The translations under genes were made by a program, and so were the position numbers. From assembly GCA_041288195.1 (NCBI GenBank), contig JBGGME010000161.1:1-52038 (forward strand): DNA of 52,038 bases, written 5' to 3'. Of this stretch, positions 17,154 to 24,957 are shown in pieces. Positions within the stretch are counted from its first letter, which is position 1, and every line of letters starts with the position of its first letter. This DNA comes from AWTP1-13 sp041288195. Lineage in GTDB: Bacteria; Pseudomonadota; Alphaproteobacteria; Rhizobiales; Hyphomicrobiaceae. Below the pieces are notes generated by a model. It did no database searches and was not told the DNA's origin. It was given only the letters and a program-made list of their open reading frames with translations.

Positions 17154-17348
17154 ATGCCGCAATGGGAATACGAAGTCCTCGATCTGAACGAGATTCCAAA
17201 AAGGACAAGTCTGCTCGATGTCCTGAACGATGCCGGGTCCCGGGGATGGGAGCTGGTCTCCATCAGCTCCCTGAACATCGCGGTGCTCAAGCGTCAGATC
17301 GCCCCGCCTCCGCCTCCGGCGGAGACGCGGAAAGCTCGCCAGAAATAG
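17154..17348 (+). CDS. DUF4177-like small protein
   Basis: The 64-residue protein begins MPQWEYEVLDLNE and has LLDVLNDAGSRGWELVSIS, the WEY...LN..G..GWELV pattern of the DUF4177 family. These are tiny proteins of unknown role that are widespread in bacteria. The Pro/Lys-rich C-terminus (PPPPPAETRKARQK) is outside the domain. GCAGGAGA lies about 11 bases upstream of the ATG. It is monocistronic, with the next gene convergent. Confidence 0.75.
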   Translation: MPQWEYEVLDLNEIPKRTSLLDVLNDAGSRGWELVSISSLNIAVLKRQIAPPPPPAETRKARQK

Positions 17349-17402
17349 CCGCCGAAGTGGGGGACAGGCCGCGCCGACCGGTCGCCGGCAGCCCGCCGGA
17401 CC

Positions 17403-17516
17403 TCACGCCTTCTTCTGCTCGCGCTTTGCTGCCTTCTTCTCCCGGCGCAGGATGTTGAGCGCCCGACGCTGTCTGGCCTGGATCTTCTTGCGGCGAGAAT
17501 CCGACATCTTGGGCAT
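17403..17516 (-). CDS. Very small basic hypothetical protein (37 residues)
   Basis: An open frame of 37 residues starts at ATG 17516, behind a strong GGGAGGA site 9 bases upstream. The product is extremely rich in Lys and Arg (MPKMSDSRRKKIQARQRRA...) and predicted helical, which suggests nucleic-acid or ribosome binding. That is inference. A second ATG at 17507 would give 34 residues. It lies 92 bases downstream of the DUF459 gene. It could be missed by annotation pipelines because of its size. Confidence 0.55.
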   Translation of the reverse strand: MPKMSDSRRKKIQARQRRALNILRREKKAAKREQKKA

Positions 17517-17608
17517 GAAAGATTGTCCTCCCTTGTCTGCGTATCGAAGAGTGCACGCCGAAGATCGCGGCAGCAAGCGTGGCGGTCCGGGAAAGCCTGC
17601 GATCCCGC

Positions 17609-19003
17609 CTACGACCGCGGCTGGGCGGCCTTCGGCGAGGTGGCGCGTGGTGGGGTGCGGCGGCCCGCGGCGGCCGGCGGCTCGGGAATGGGCGGGGGCT
17701 CGACGCGCGGCCAGCTGAAGTCGTCGGCCCTGCCGGGCTTGGGCTCGGGACGCTCGCCCTTGACCAGCACCCTGTAGTAGGGGCTCAAGCTCGGCGCCAA
17801 TGTCCGGCGCGTGGTGCCGGGCCCGAGGCCGGACGGCGTGATCGAGCTCAGCGCGACAAGCCCGCCCCCGACATCGTCGGCAACGACGTCGCCCATCTGC
17901 GAGGCCTTCTCGCCCGTCTCCTTGCGGGTGACGAGGGCGATCACGGCCGAGGGGATGGCGGGGCGCAGGATGTCGATGGTGACGGATTCCTCGCGCCCCC
18001 CCGCGCCGATGCTTCTGAGCGTGATGCGGCCATTGTCCGCCTTCTGCTCCAGCGAGGCCGGCTCCGCCTGCGCGGGCGCTTCCTTGGGCCGTGCGGCGGC
18101 GGATTTCTGCTGCGCGGCGGCCTCCTCCTTGTTGGCGCTGATCGTGCCTCTCCAGCCGCCGTCCCCGGGCGGGGGCTGGCGCGGCTTCAGGGCGGCGATC
18201 CGCTTCTGCTCGAGGTCGTTGCCGGCGAGCGGGATGGCCCGCTCGTTCTTGGCCTGCGCCAGGTCGCGCTTGACCTCCTGCTCGACGAACAGCGCGAGCT
18301 TGCGGTTGCCGGCATAAGTGAACATCACGCCGTCGTTCTCGCGCAGGAGCTTCTGCTTGCCGGTGATGTCGGGACCCCAGGGAGCGTAGTTGCCGGCCTC
18401 GTCGGCGAAATGGGCGGCGATGTCGATGAACTTGGCGCCGTTGAGATACGCCTTCTCGCGCACGATGTCGTTCATGGCCTGCGCGGCCTCGTTCTGCTGC
18501 GGGCTGCGCATGGCGGGTTGGCCTACCCAATAGACGGCAACTCCGCGCCGCTTCAGCGTCTTGATGAAGGAATCGACCCGGCGCCCGTATTCCTTGCGCC
18601 ACTCGTCCGTGCCCCAGCGCACGAAATCGCGCGGGGACGTGCGCATATTGTTGCGGTCGTACATGCCGATCATGACGACGCCGATGTGGAAGGCCTCGCG
18701 GCCGGGCTGCTCCTCGGCCTTCATCTCATCGTCGAAGTCGTTGCGCGTGAGGCCGCCGAGCACGCGATGCTTGCGCGACACCTGCATGCGGCTGTCGCCG
18801 GCAAACGCCTCGACCAGCCCGCTCAGGATGCCCTCGGCCAGCGGGTCTCCATAGGCCTGCAGCTTGTAGACGTCGCCCTCGGGGAACGGCGTGACGTAGC
18901 TCGTGCCGGAGGGCTCCTCCTGCGCGGCCGACGGCAGCGCCAGCGCGACCGCGAGCGCCAGCCCCATCAAAACCGCAACCAGCGCTGCAGACCTAGCGCG
19001 CAT
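17609..19003 (-). CDS. DUF459 SGNH-fold protein, probably catalytically inactive
   Basis: The 464-residue exported protein has a signal peptide ending near SAAQEE and an SGNH/GDSL-like DUF459 domain at about 45-245. In place of the catalytic GDS block it reads GDP (52-54), and where related proteins have DGxHFT it reads DGVMFT (224-229), so both the Ser and the His of the catalytic pair appear lost. MIGMYDRNN (111-119) corresponds to block III. A Pro/Ala/Lys-rich tail follows from about 260. It sits downstream of two lytic transglycosylases on the same strand, so a peptidoglycan or envelope scaffold role is likely but unproven. Confidence 0.75.
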   Translation of the reverse strand: MRARSAALVAVLMGLALAVALALPSAAQEEPSGTSYVTPFPEGDVYKLQAYGDPLAEGILSGLVEAFAGDSRMQVSRKHRVLGGLTRNDFDDEMKAEEQPGREAFHIGVVMIGMYDRNNMRTSPRDFVRWGTDEWRKEYGRRVDSFIKTLKRRGVAVYWVGQPAMRSPQQNEAAQAMNDIVREKAYLNGAKFIDIAAHFADEAGNYAPWGPDITGKQKLLRENDGVMFTYAGNRKLALFVEQEVKRDLAQAKNERAIPLAGNDLEQKRIAALKPRQPPPGDGGWRGTISANKEEAAAQQKSAAARPKEAPAQAEPASLEQKADNGRITLRSIGAGGREESVTIDILRPAIPSAVIALVTRKETGEKASQMGDVVADDVGGGLVALSSITPSGLGPGTTRRTLAPSLSPYYRVLVKGERPEPKPGRADDFSWPRVEPPPIPEPPAAAGRRTPPRATSPKAAQPRS

Positions 19004-19150
19004 GCCGACGTTCGCCCTGCACTATCGGCCTCTGGCCGCCCCGCGAGACGCCCACTCCCTTGAGTCGCAACCCCGGGAAGATGCTGCAGTTTCCCTGCCA
19101 CCGCAAGCTGTCGACAACATGGCCGCCGGCAGCGGGGCGCCATCGTGTCC

Positions 19151-20392
19151 TCAAGGCGCCGCGCTGTCCCGCAGGCGCTCCAGCAGTTGGGCACTGGGAT
19201 GGCCGTCCTCGGCAAGGTTGAGGCCGCGCTGGGTGGCACGAATGGCATCACGCGTACGGTCGCCGATGACGCCGTCGATCCCGCCGGTATCGAGCCCGCG
19301 GGTCGCAAGCAGGCCCTGCAGCTCCTGGCGCTGGGCCCGGCTGAGAGGCTTGTCGTCCGCGGGCCAGGATGCCGCCAGCGCCGCCCCACCGGCGATGCGG
19401 TCTGCCAGGTGACCGACGCTCAGGGCATAGGCCGTCGACTGGTTGTACCTGAGCAGGGCGCGAAAATTCCCCGTGACCAGGAAGGCTGGCCCTCCCGCAC
19501 CTGCAGGCAGAAGGAGCCGCAGCGGCTGTCCCGGGGGCAGCTCGTCGCGGCCCGAGATCGTCCTGACGCCGGCGGCCCGCCATTCCCGCAGGCTCTGCGC
19601 GCGACCCGGCGCCGACCAGGCGAAGTCGAAATCGGCCGGCAGGGCAACCTCCTGGCCCCAGCGCACGCCGGCGGCCCAGCCCGAGGCCTTGAGATAGTTG
19701 GCGGCCGAGGCCAGCGCGTCCGCCACCGAGCCCCAGACGTCGCGCCGGCCATCCCTGTCGAAGTCGACCGCGCGCGTGGCGTAGGTCGTGGGCATGAACT
19801 GCATGTGCCCGCCCGCGCCGGCCCAGGAGCCCACGAACCTGTCAGGCGCGACTGCACCCTCCTGCACCAGGCGCAGCGCCGCGATCAGCTCCCGCCTCCA
19901 CAGCTCGGAGCGGCGCGCATCCATCATGGCAAGCGTCGCCAGCGAGCGGATGACACCGCGCGACCCCATCTGTGCGCCGTAGCGCGACTCGATCCCCCAG
20001 ATGGCGAGGAGGATGTGGCGGTCGACACCGTAGGCGGCCTCGATGGCCTCGAGCAGGGCTGCGTGGACCGCAGCCAGCTGCCGGCCGCTGTCGATGCGCT
20101 GCTGGCTCACGACGTCCGACACATAGGTGCCGACGGGCTTGCTGTGCTCGGGCTGCAGCAGCGCCAGCTCGACGACATCGGGGTCGGGCACGAATCCGGC
20201 AGCGGCCCGCTCGAACAGCCCCCGCGAGATGCCGCGGGCCTGCGCCGCCGGCCACAGCCGCTCGAAGAAGGCCTGCGCATCGGCGGTTGCCGCCGGCTCG
20301 GCGCGCACGATCGGGGCCGCGCACAGCTCTGCCGCCAAGCCGACGGCTGCCGCAACGATCCACGACCCCCAAGGTCGCCTATTTCTCCTCAC
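19151..20392 (-). CDS. Lytic murein transglycosylase (MltB-like) with peptidoglycan-binding domain, copy 2
   Basis: The 413-residue enzyme cleaves the glycan strand of peptidoglycan to leave 1,6-anhydro ends. After a signal peptide (WIVAAAVGLAAELC...RAEP) comes an SLT_2 domain with catalytic Glu135 in AIWGIESRYG and the AGAGGHMQFMPTTY block. The C-terminal 60 residues are a PG_binding_1 domain (LSRAQRQELQGLLATRGLD, DGVIGDRTRDAIRATQ). The start GTG 20392 overlaps the end of the previous gene by 14 bases. A 24-base tandem repeat supplies a second possible GTG at 20416. It follows its paralogue in a two-gene unit. Confidence 0.87.
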   Translation of the reverse strand: MRRNRRPWGSWIVAAAVGLAAELCAAPIVRAEPAATADAQAFFERLWPAAQARGISRGLFERAAAGFVPDPDVVELALLQPEHSKPVGTYVSDVVSQQRIDSGRQLAAVHAALLEAIEAAYGVDRHILLAIWGIESRYGAQMGSRGVIRSLATLAMMDARRSELWRRELIAALRLVQEGAVAPDRFVGSWAGAGGHMQFMPTTYATRAVDFDRDGRRDVWGSVADALASAANYLKASGWAAGVRWGQEVALPADFDFAWSAPGRAQSLREWRAAGVRTISGRDELPPGQPLRLLLPAGAGGPAFLVTGNFRALLRYNQSTAYALSVGHLADRIAGGAALAASWPADDKPLSRAQRQELQGLLATRGLDTGGIDGVIGDRTRDAIRATQRGLNLAEDGHPSAQLLERLRDSAAP

Positions 20393-21767
20393 GTCCGCGG
20401 TCTCCTTTCTCCTCACGTCCGCGGTCTCCCCCCTTGCCGGCGTCGGCGCCTTTGAGCGGCGCTCCTTTGTCCGGCCCCTTGCTGCGCAGGTGATTGAGCA
20501 GCGCGTCGGCCGGCCAGCAGTCGAGCTTGAGGCCGTTGGCCTTCTGGTAGGCACCGACCAGGGCGCGCGTATTCATGCCGGCCTTGCCGTCGACCTTGGC
20601 CACCGCATAGCCCTTCGCCTTCAGCCCCTCCTGGATCGCCTCGATGCTCTTGGCCGAGAGCTGCTGCACATTGGCCCACGGCACCACGAAGTCGCCACCA
20701 CCGGCGATGCGGTCGCCGAGGTTGCCGACGAACAGCGCGTAGAGGTCGGACATGTTGTAGCGCTTGATGACCAGGAAGTTCTCGAGCGCCAGGAACACGG
20801 GTCCGTAGGCCCCGGCGGGCGCCAGGATGAAGGCCGACTGGTCGAGCGCATGCGCCGGAAAGTCGCCGGCCGCGCGCGTGACGCCGAGCCGCGCCCACTC
20901 GCGCACCGGCTTGGCGTTGTCCGTCCCCTCCATCAGGCAGGAGACGTCCTTGGGCAGCCGCACCTCGTAGCCCCAGGTCTGGTTCGCAACCCAGCCCTTG
21001 GCGCGCAGCTGATTGGCCGCGGAGGCCAGCGCGTCCGGCACCGAGCCCCAGATGTCCTTCTTGCCGTCGCCGTCGAGGTCGTAGGCCAGCGTATAGAACT
21101 CCGACGGCATGAACTGGGTGAGGCCCATGGCCCCGGCCCAGGAGGCATTCATGGTCTCGCGCGTGCGCACGCCGTCCTGCAGCATCTTGAGCGCATGCAG
21201 CAGCTCGTTGCGGAACATGTCCTTGCGGCGGCCGAGCCAGGCCTGGGTGGCGAGCACCTTGACGGCGTAGTGGGGCGAGCGGTGGGCGCCGAACGCGGTC
21301 TCGCGCCCCCAGATTGCCAGCACGAATTGCCGCTGCACGCCGAGCTCGCTCTCGATCTTGGCGAGCCACTTGGCGTGGGTCTCGCCGAGCGTCTTGCCCT
21401 GCTGGCCGAGCTTGGCCAGATAGGACGCGCTCACATATTGGGCCGGCGTCTTGGTGAACTCGGCCTGTCCCTTCACGTCGCTCTCGGTCTTGCCCGGCAG
21501 CACGAGGTCGGGCAGGGACATGTCGGGCTCCACGCCCTTGAAGGCGCTGTCGAAGGTTGCGCGCGAGACGCCCATCGCCTGCGCGTCGGGCCACAGCGCC
21601 TCCAGGAACTTGCGGAAGGAGTCGGCGCTCTGCGCGGCGGCGCGGCCGGGCGCGATCGCCAGGAGGAGCACGGCGAGGCCGAGCACGATCGCTCCCGCCA
21701 CCGCCGGCCTCGATCGGGCACGGAGGCACACGGGCGTGGCGTAAATTCCCAGCGTCGGATCGGACAC
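20379..21767 (-). CDS. Lytic murein transglycosylase (MltB-like) with peptidoglycan-binding domain, copy 1
   Basis: The 462-residue paralogue of the following gene has a hydrophobic signal segment (about 22-45, ending GRAAAQS), an SLT_2 domain with catalytic Glu156 in AIWGRETAFG, the ASWAGAMGLTQFMPSEFY block, and a C-terminal PG_binding_1 domain (SIEAIQEGLKAKGYAV). The last residues are a duplicated GDRGREEK. I chose GTG 21767 because GGGGGAAG lies about 5 bases upstream and no ATG precedes the signal segment. It would turn over glycan strands in the periplasm, opposite to the L,D-transpeptidases. Confidence 0.86.
   Translation of the reverse strand: MSDPTLGIYATPVCLRARSRPAVAGAIVLGLAVLLLAIAPGRAAAQSADSFRKFLEALWPDAQAMGVSRATFDSAFKGVEPDMSLPDLVLPGKTESDVKGQAEFTKTPAQYVSASYLAKLGQQGKTLGETHAKWLAKIESELGVQRQFVLAIWGRETAFGAHRSPHYAVKVLATQAWLGRRKDMFRNELLHALKMLQDGVRTRETMNASWAGAMGLTQFMPSEFYTLAYDLDGDGKKDIWGSVPDALASAANQLRAKGWVANQTWGYEVRLPKDVSCLMEGTDNAKPVREWARLGVTRAAGDFPAHALDQSAFILAPAGAYGPVFLALENFLVIKRYNMSDLYALFVGNLGDRIAGGGDFVVPWANVQQLSAKSIEAIQEGLKAKGYAVAKVDGKAGMNTRALVGAYQKANGLKLDCWPADALLNHLRSKGPDKGAPLKGADAGKGGDRGREEKGDRGREEK
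20382..20429. repeat. Perfect 24-bp tandem duplication across a stop/start junction
   Basis: Two identical 24-base units (20382-20405 and 20406-20429) encode the doubled GDRGREEK at the end of the upstream lytic transglycosylase. In the other frame they contain the GTG start candidates of the next gene. Confidence 0.85.
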
Positions 21768-22119
21768 GCGCGCTTCCCCCACCCGGCCAGGGCTCGGGCC
21801 TCGAAAGAGCCGTGCCCTGGCGTTCTTCTCGTCTCGAGCCCACTGGCACGCAAGCCGACCGTTTCTGGCCGATTTGCGGCGCCTGGCACATCTGACGGCC
21901 CACCGCCGGGCGCCGTCAAGCTGTGGCCGTGCCGTGGGGGCCTGCCCGTCCACGTTGCACATTCGGAATTCTCGCCCGCACGGCCTGCAACAGCTTGCGT
22001 CCGTTACCGTTTCTTGGCGGATGTGTCGCAGTCTGTCTGCCAAGCCCTCTTGCGTTCACCTTTCTGGCGGATACATACGCCAGTTGAATGCACGCAACGG
22101 GACACCTGAGATTTTCAAG
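21768..22119. other. Divergent regulatory region between lytic transglycosylase and galU
   Basis: The 352-base gap has no gene. Near galU it carries a pair of direct repeats and an inverted repeat that are listed separately; otherwise nothing stands out. Confidence 0.45.
22010..22083. promoter_or_regulatory. Direct repeats and hairpin upstream of galU
   Basis: TTTCTTGGCGGAT (22010-22022) and TTTCTGGCGGAT (22061-22072) are near-identical direct repeats about 51 bases apart. The second overlaps a perfect inverted repeat, CTGGCG (22064-22069) and CGCCAG (22078-22083), ending 36 bases before the galU ATG. They could be operator sites or a leader hairpin. Confidence 0.35.
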
Positions 22120-23004
22120 ATGCCGAGCCAGATCAAGCGCATACGCAAGGCCATTTTCCCCGTGGCGGGGCTTGGCACCCGCTTCCTGCCCGCCACCAAG
22201 GCGATGCCCAAGGAGATGCTCACCGTCGTCGACCGGCCGGTGATCCAGCACGTGGTGGACGAGGCCCGGGCGGCCGGCATCGAGCACTTCATCTTCGTGA
22301 CGGGGCGCAACAAGGGCGTCATCGAGGACCATTTCGACAGCCAGTTCGAGCTCGAGCGCACCCTGTCGGAGCGCGGCAAGAAGGCGGAGCTGGAGCAGCT
22401 GCTCGCCGAGCTGCCGCAACCGGGCCAGACGAGCTTCACGCGCCAGCAGAAGCCGCTGGGGCTCGGCCATGCCGTGTGGTGTGCGCGCGAGATCGTGGGC
22501 AGCGAGCCGTTCGCGCTGTTGCTCCCCGACATGCTGCATCACGCGCGCCGGCCCTGCCTCGGCGACATGATCGAGGCCTACAATGAGAAGGGCGGCAACC
22601 ACATCGCCGTGGCGCCGGTGCCGGAGGACCAGACCCACCAGTACGGCATCGTCGGGGTCGAGGATCGCGCAGCGAAGGTGGCCCGCGTCACGAGCATGAT
22701 CGAGAAGCCCAAGCCCGGCACCGCGCCCTCCAACCTGCACATCACCGGCCGCTACATCCTGCAGCCCGAGATCTTCGAGATTCTGGAGCGGCGCGAGCTG
22801 GGCGCGGGCGGTGAGATCCAGCTCACCGACGCCATGATCAACCTGGCGAGAACACAGCCGTTCTTCGCCGTGCGCTTCGACGGCACCATCTACGACTGCG
22901 GCGGCAGGATCGGCTTCCTCGCCGCCAACATCGCCTACGCCATGGACCGCGAAGAGCTTGCCGCCCCGTTGCGCGCCGAGCTCACCAAGCTGCTCTCGAG
23001 GTGA
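22120..23004 (+). CDS. galU: UTP--glucose-1-phosphate uridylyltransferase
   Basis: GalU makes UDP-glucose from UTP and glucose 1-phosphate for surface polysaccharide and glycolipid synthesis. The 294-residue protein has the nucleotide-binding signature AIFPVAGLGTRFLPATKAMPKEML (about 11-34), VTGRNKGVIEDHFD, KPLGLGHAVWCA, LLLPDML, VEKP-like MIEKPKPG, GRYILQPEIF and GGEIQLTDAM, all expected. The start ATG 22120 is set by the family N-terminus; the frame is open further upstream without homology. Downstream genes for an outer-membrane protein and KpsF suit an envelope function. Confidence 0.95.
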   Translation: MPSQIKRIRKAIFPVAGLGTRFLPATKAMPKEMLTVVDRPVIQHVVDEARAAGIEHFIFVTGRNKGVIEDHFDSQFELERTLSERGKKAELEQLLAELPQPGQTSFTRQQKPLGLGHAVWCAREIVGSEPFALLLPDMLHHARRPCLGDMIEAYNEKGGNHIAVAPVPEDQTHQYGIVGVEDRAAKVARVTSMIEKPKPGTAPSNLHITGRYILQPEIFEILERRELGAGGEIQLTDAMINLARTQPFFAVRFDGTIYDCGGRIGFLAANIAYAMDREELAAPLRAELTKLLSR

Positions 23005-23039
23005 GATGGTGAGTGGTGAGTAGGGAATAGCGCCCGACC

Positions 23040-23142
23040 GTCATGCCCGCCAAGCGAAGTGCTGAGCGGGCATCCACCCCCAATCTCCACCATCGGAGTT
23101 TGCCTCTGGATTCCCGCTGACGCGCGCGCTCGCGGGAATGAC
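23040..23142. repeat. REP-like palindromic pair between convergent genes
   Basis: GTCATGCCCGC (23040-23050) pairs with GCGGGCAT (23066-23073), and ATTCCCGC (23110-23117) pairs with GCGGGAAT (23132-23139, followed by GAC). Two hairpins of the same REP-like type sit between galU and the convergent outer-membrane gene. They may act as a bidirectional terminator. Confidence 0.6.
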
Positions 23143-23151
23143 GACGCCCGC

Positions 23152-24867
23152 CTACTGCCGCACGCGCATGCCGAAGCGCACGATGTCATCCTCGTAGTTG
23201 CTGTCGGGCGCAGTGGTCTCGTAGGCGATGTGCTGGTAGCGGCCGTAGATGACGATGTTGCGGCCGAGATAGTAGTCGAAGCCGACCTCGCTCGTGAGCG
23301 TGTGCTCCACCACGTCGGTGCTCTCGTAGGGCGTCACGACGTATCTCACGCCGGCGATGCCGACGAGATAGCGCCGGAAGGTGTGGCGCGCCTCCAGTCC
23401 CACGGTACGCGACAGGCCGCCGAGCGAGCCCGTCATGGTCGTGTCGACGAAGTCCGAGCTGGCGGTCAGCAGGAAGGTGGTGAGCGCGGTGGCGCGCCAG
23501 GCGAGGTTGGCATCGACGATGAAGCCCTCGATGGCGGCGAGCTGGCTGCTGTCGGGCTGCTGGCGGCCCCAGCCGATGCTCGCCTCGCCGCGCACGGTGG
23601 CGTCCCAGTGCCCGAACGACACGCCGGCGCGGTAGCGCTCGCCATGCGAGGAGCGCAGGATGCCGTCGGACGGCGGGACAAAGAACTCGCGCTCGACGGC
23701 CTGGGCCTCGGCGAATACGTCGACCCGGTCGCGTACGGCCCAGCTCGTGCGCAGGGCTGCATCGCGCTGGGTGTAGCTGCGGTCCGTGTTGCTGATGATG
23801 CCGCCGCCGATGATGGGGACGGGCGCGAAATACACGTCGATGACGGCGCCCCTCAGCTGCAGGCCCAGCCGGTTGAAGTGATGGTTGAACGCGCCGGCCG
23901 CGCGGTTGGTCTCGATGTCGCCGCGCCTGGCGGCGTCGGTGGGCAGGTTCTGGGTCGAGCGGACCGAGCGGTCGAGCTGATTGGCGACCAGCCCCTCGAC
24001 ATTGGTGCGCTTGGCGATGTCGAGCCGGCCGCGGGCCTCGAGCGTGTAGGCGCGATCGTCCTCGGTCGAATACTCCTTGTAGAAGGAGGCAAGCCCGCTG
24101 CCGCGCAGCTCCACGGCGTGCCGGCTCCAGTCCGAGACCAGGCGCAGGGAGCCGCGCGTCTCGAAGGCGCTGTCGGCGTTGGGCGTCGGGCTGCGGAAGA
24201 TGTTGTTGGTGAAGATGGCGCCGAACTCGGCCTCCGGGAACAGCACGAAGCTGCCGATGCGGACGCCGGTGGCGACATAGGGCTCGATGCGGAAAAGCTC
24301 GACCGTGCGCCGGTCGGTGAGCGGGTCGGGCTCGATCTGGAAGAGGTAGGGGTTGTAGCCGGCGGGCGGACCCTCGAAGGCGGCGATGTCCTGCGGCGTC
24401 CTGGCATCGGTGCGCCGGTCGGGATCGCCGTCGGGCACCGGCCGCGGCTCCTCCACCTCGATGACGCCGTCGCGGGGGCCCTCGATCTCGGCCCTCACGG
24501 CCATGTCGCCGTCGCGGGCTGCGGTCGCCACCGCGGAGCTGCCGTCCTCGGCCTCCGCCGCATCCTCTTCCTCCGCATCGGCCGGGCGCCGCTGGGGCGG
24601 GGCGACGGGGGACTCCTCCTCCACCGGCGGCTCCACCTTGGGCCGGCGGGCCGGCGCGCGCGGCTTGAGCACGGGCGGAGCCGTGACCCGCAACTCGATG
24701 GGGGTTTCGGCCCTGGCAGGCACGAATGCGGGCGCGAGCCCGGCCGCTAGGCCAAGGGCAACCAACACTGCAACGTTCGAACGGGAACCCACCACGGCTC
24801 GTGCACGCCCCAAAACAACCAACCATTTGGCCGACAGAGACGCCACAAACTCGTGACAGACCACCAC
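23152..24867 (-). CDS. Outer membrane beta-barrel protein (BBP2-type)
   Basis: The protein (up to 571 residues) has an export signal near residues 30-53 (VAVLVALGLAAGLAPAF...ARA), an acidic Pro/Glu-rich linker to about 165, and then a long region of alternating hydrophobic and polar strands with frequent Tyr and Arg (for example RTVELFRIEPYVATGVRIG). It ends in FGMRVRQ, a beta-barrel C-terminal strand. This matches putative beta-barrel porin families linked to exopolysaccharide or envelope assembly. The start is uncertain: GTG 24867 is the longest, and a shorter start near the signal is possible. It diverges from the KpsF gene. Confidence 0.75.
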   Translation of the reverse strand: MVVCHEFVASLSAKWLVVLGRARAVVGSRSNVAVLVALGLAAGLAPAFVPARAETPIELRVTAPPVLKPRAPARRPKVEPPVEEESPVAPPQRRPADAEEEDAAEAEDGSSAVATAARDGDMAVRAEIEGPRDGVIEVEEPRPVPDGDPDRRTDARTPQDIAAFEGPPAGYNPYLFQIEPDPLTDRRTVELFRIEPYVATGVRIGSFVLFPEAEFGAIFTNNIFRSPTPNADSAFETRGSLRLVSDWSRHAVELRGSGLASFYKEYSTEDDRAYTLEARGRLDIAKRTNVEGLVANQLDRSVRSTQNLPTDAARRGDIETNRAAGAFNHHFNRLGLQLRGAVIDVYFAPVPIIGGGIISNTDRSYTQRDAALRTSWAVRDRVDVFAEAQAVEREFFVPPSDGILRSSHGERYRAGVSFGHWDATVRGEASIGWGRQQPDSSQLAAIEGFIVDANLAWRATALTTFLLTASSDFVDTTMTGSLGGLSRTVGLEARHTFRRYLVGIAGVRYVVTPYESTDVVEHTLTSEVGFDYYLGRNIVIYGRYQHIAYETTAPDSNYEDDIVRFGMRVRQ

Positions 24868-24883
24868 ACTAGAGGACCTGCCG

Positions 24884-24899
24884 TTAAGGAGTGGTTTAG
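24884..24899. promoter_or_regulatory. Near-match to a CtrA box between beta-barrel and KpsF genes
   Basis: TTAA (24884-24887), seven bases, then TTTAG (24895-24899) matches the CtrA consensus except in the second half-site. It lies in the short divergent promoter region. Confidence 0.25.
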
Positions 24900-24957
24900 G
24901 TTGCCTGTACCGCTGGCGGGACTAGAGTGGGACTGGCGAATCGAACTCGGGGGATCA

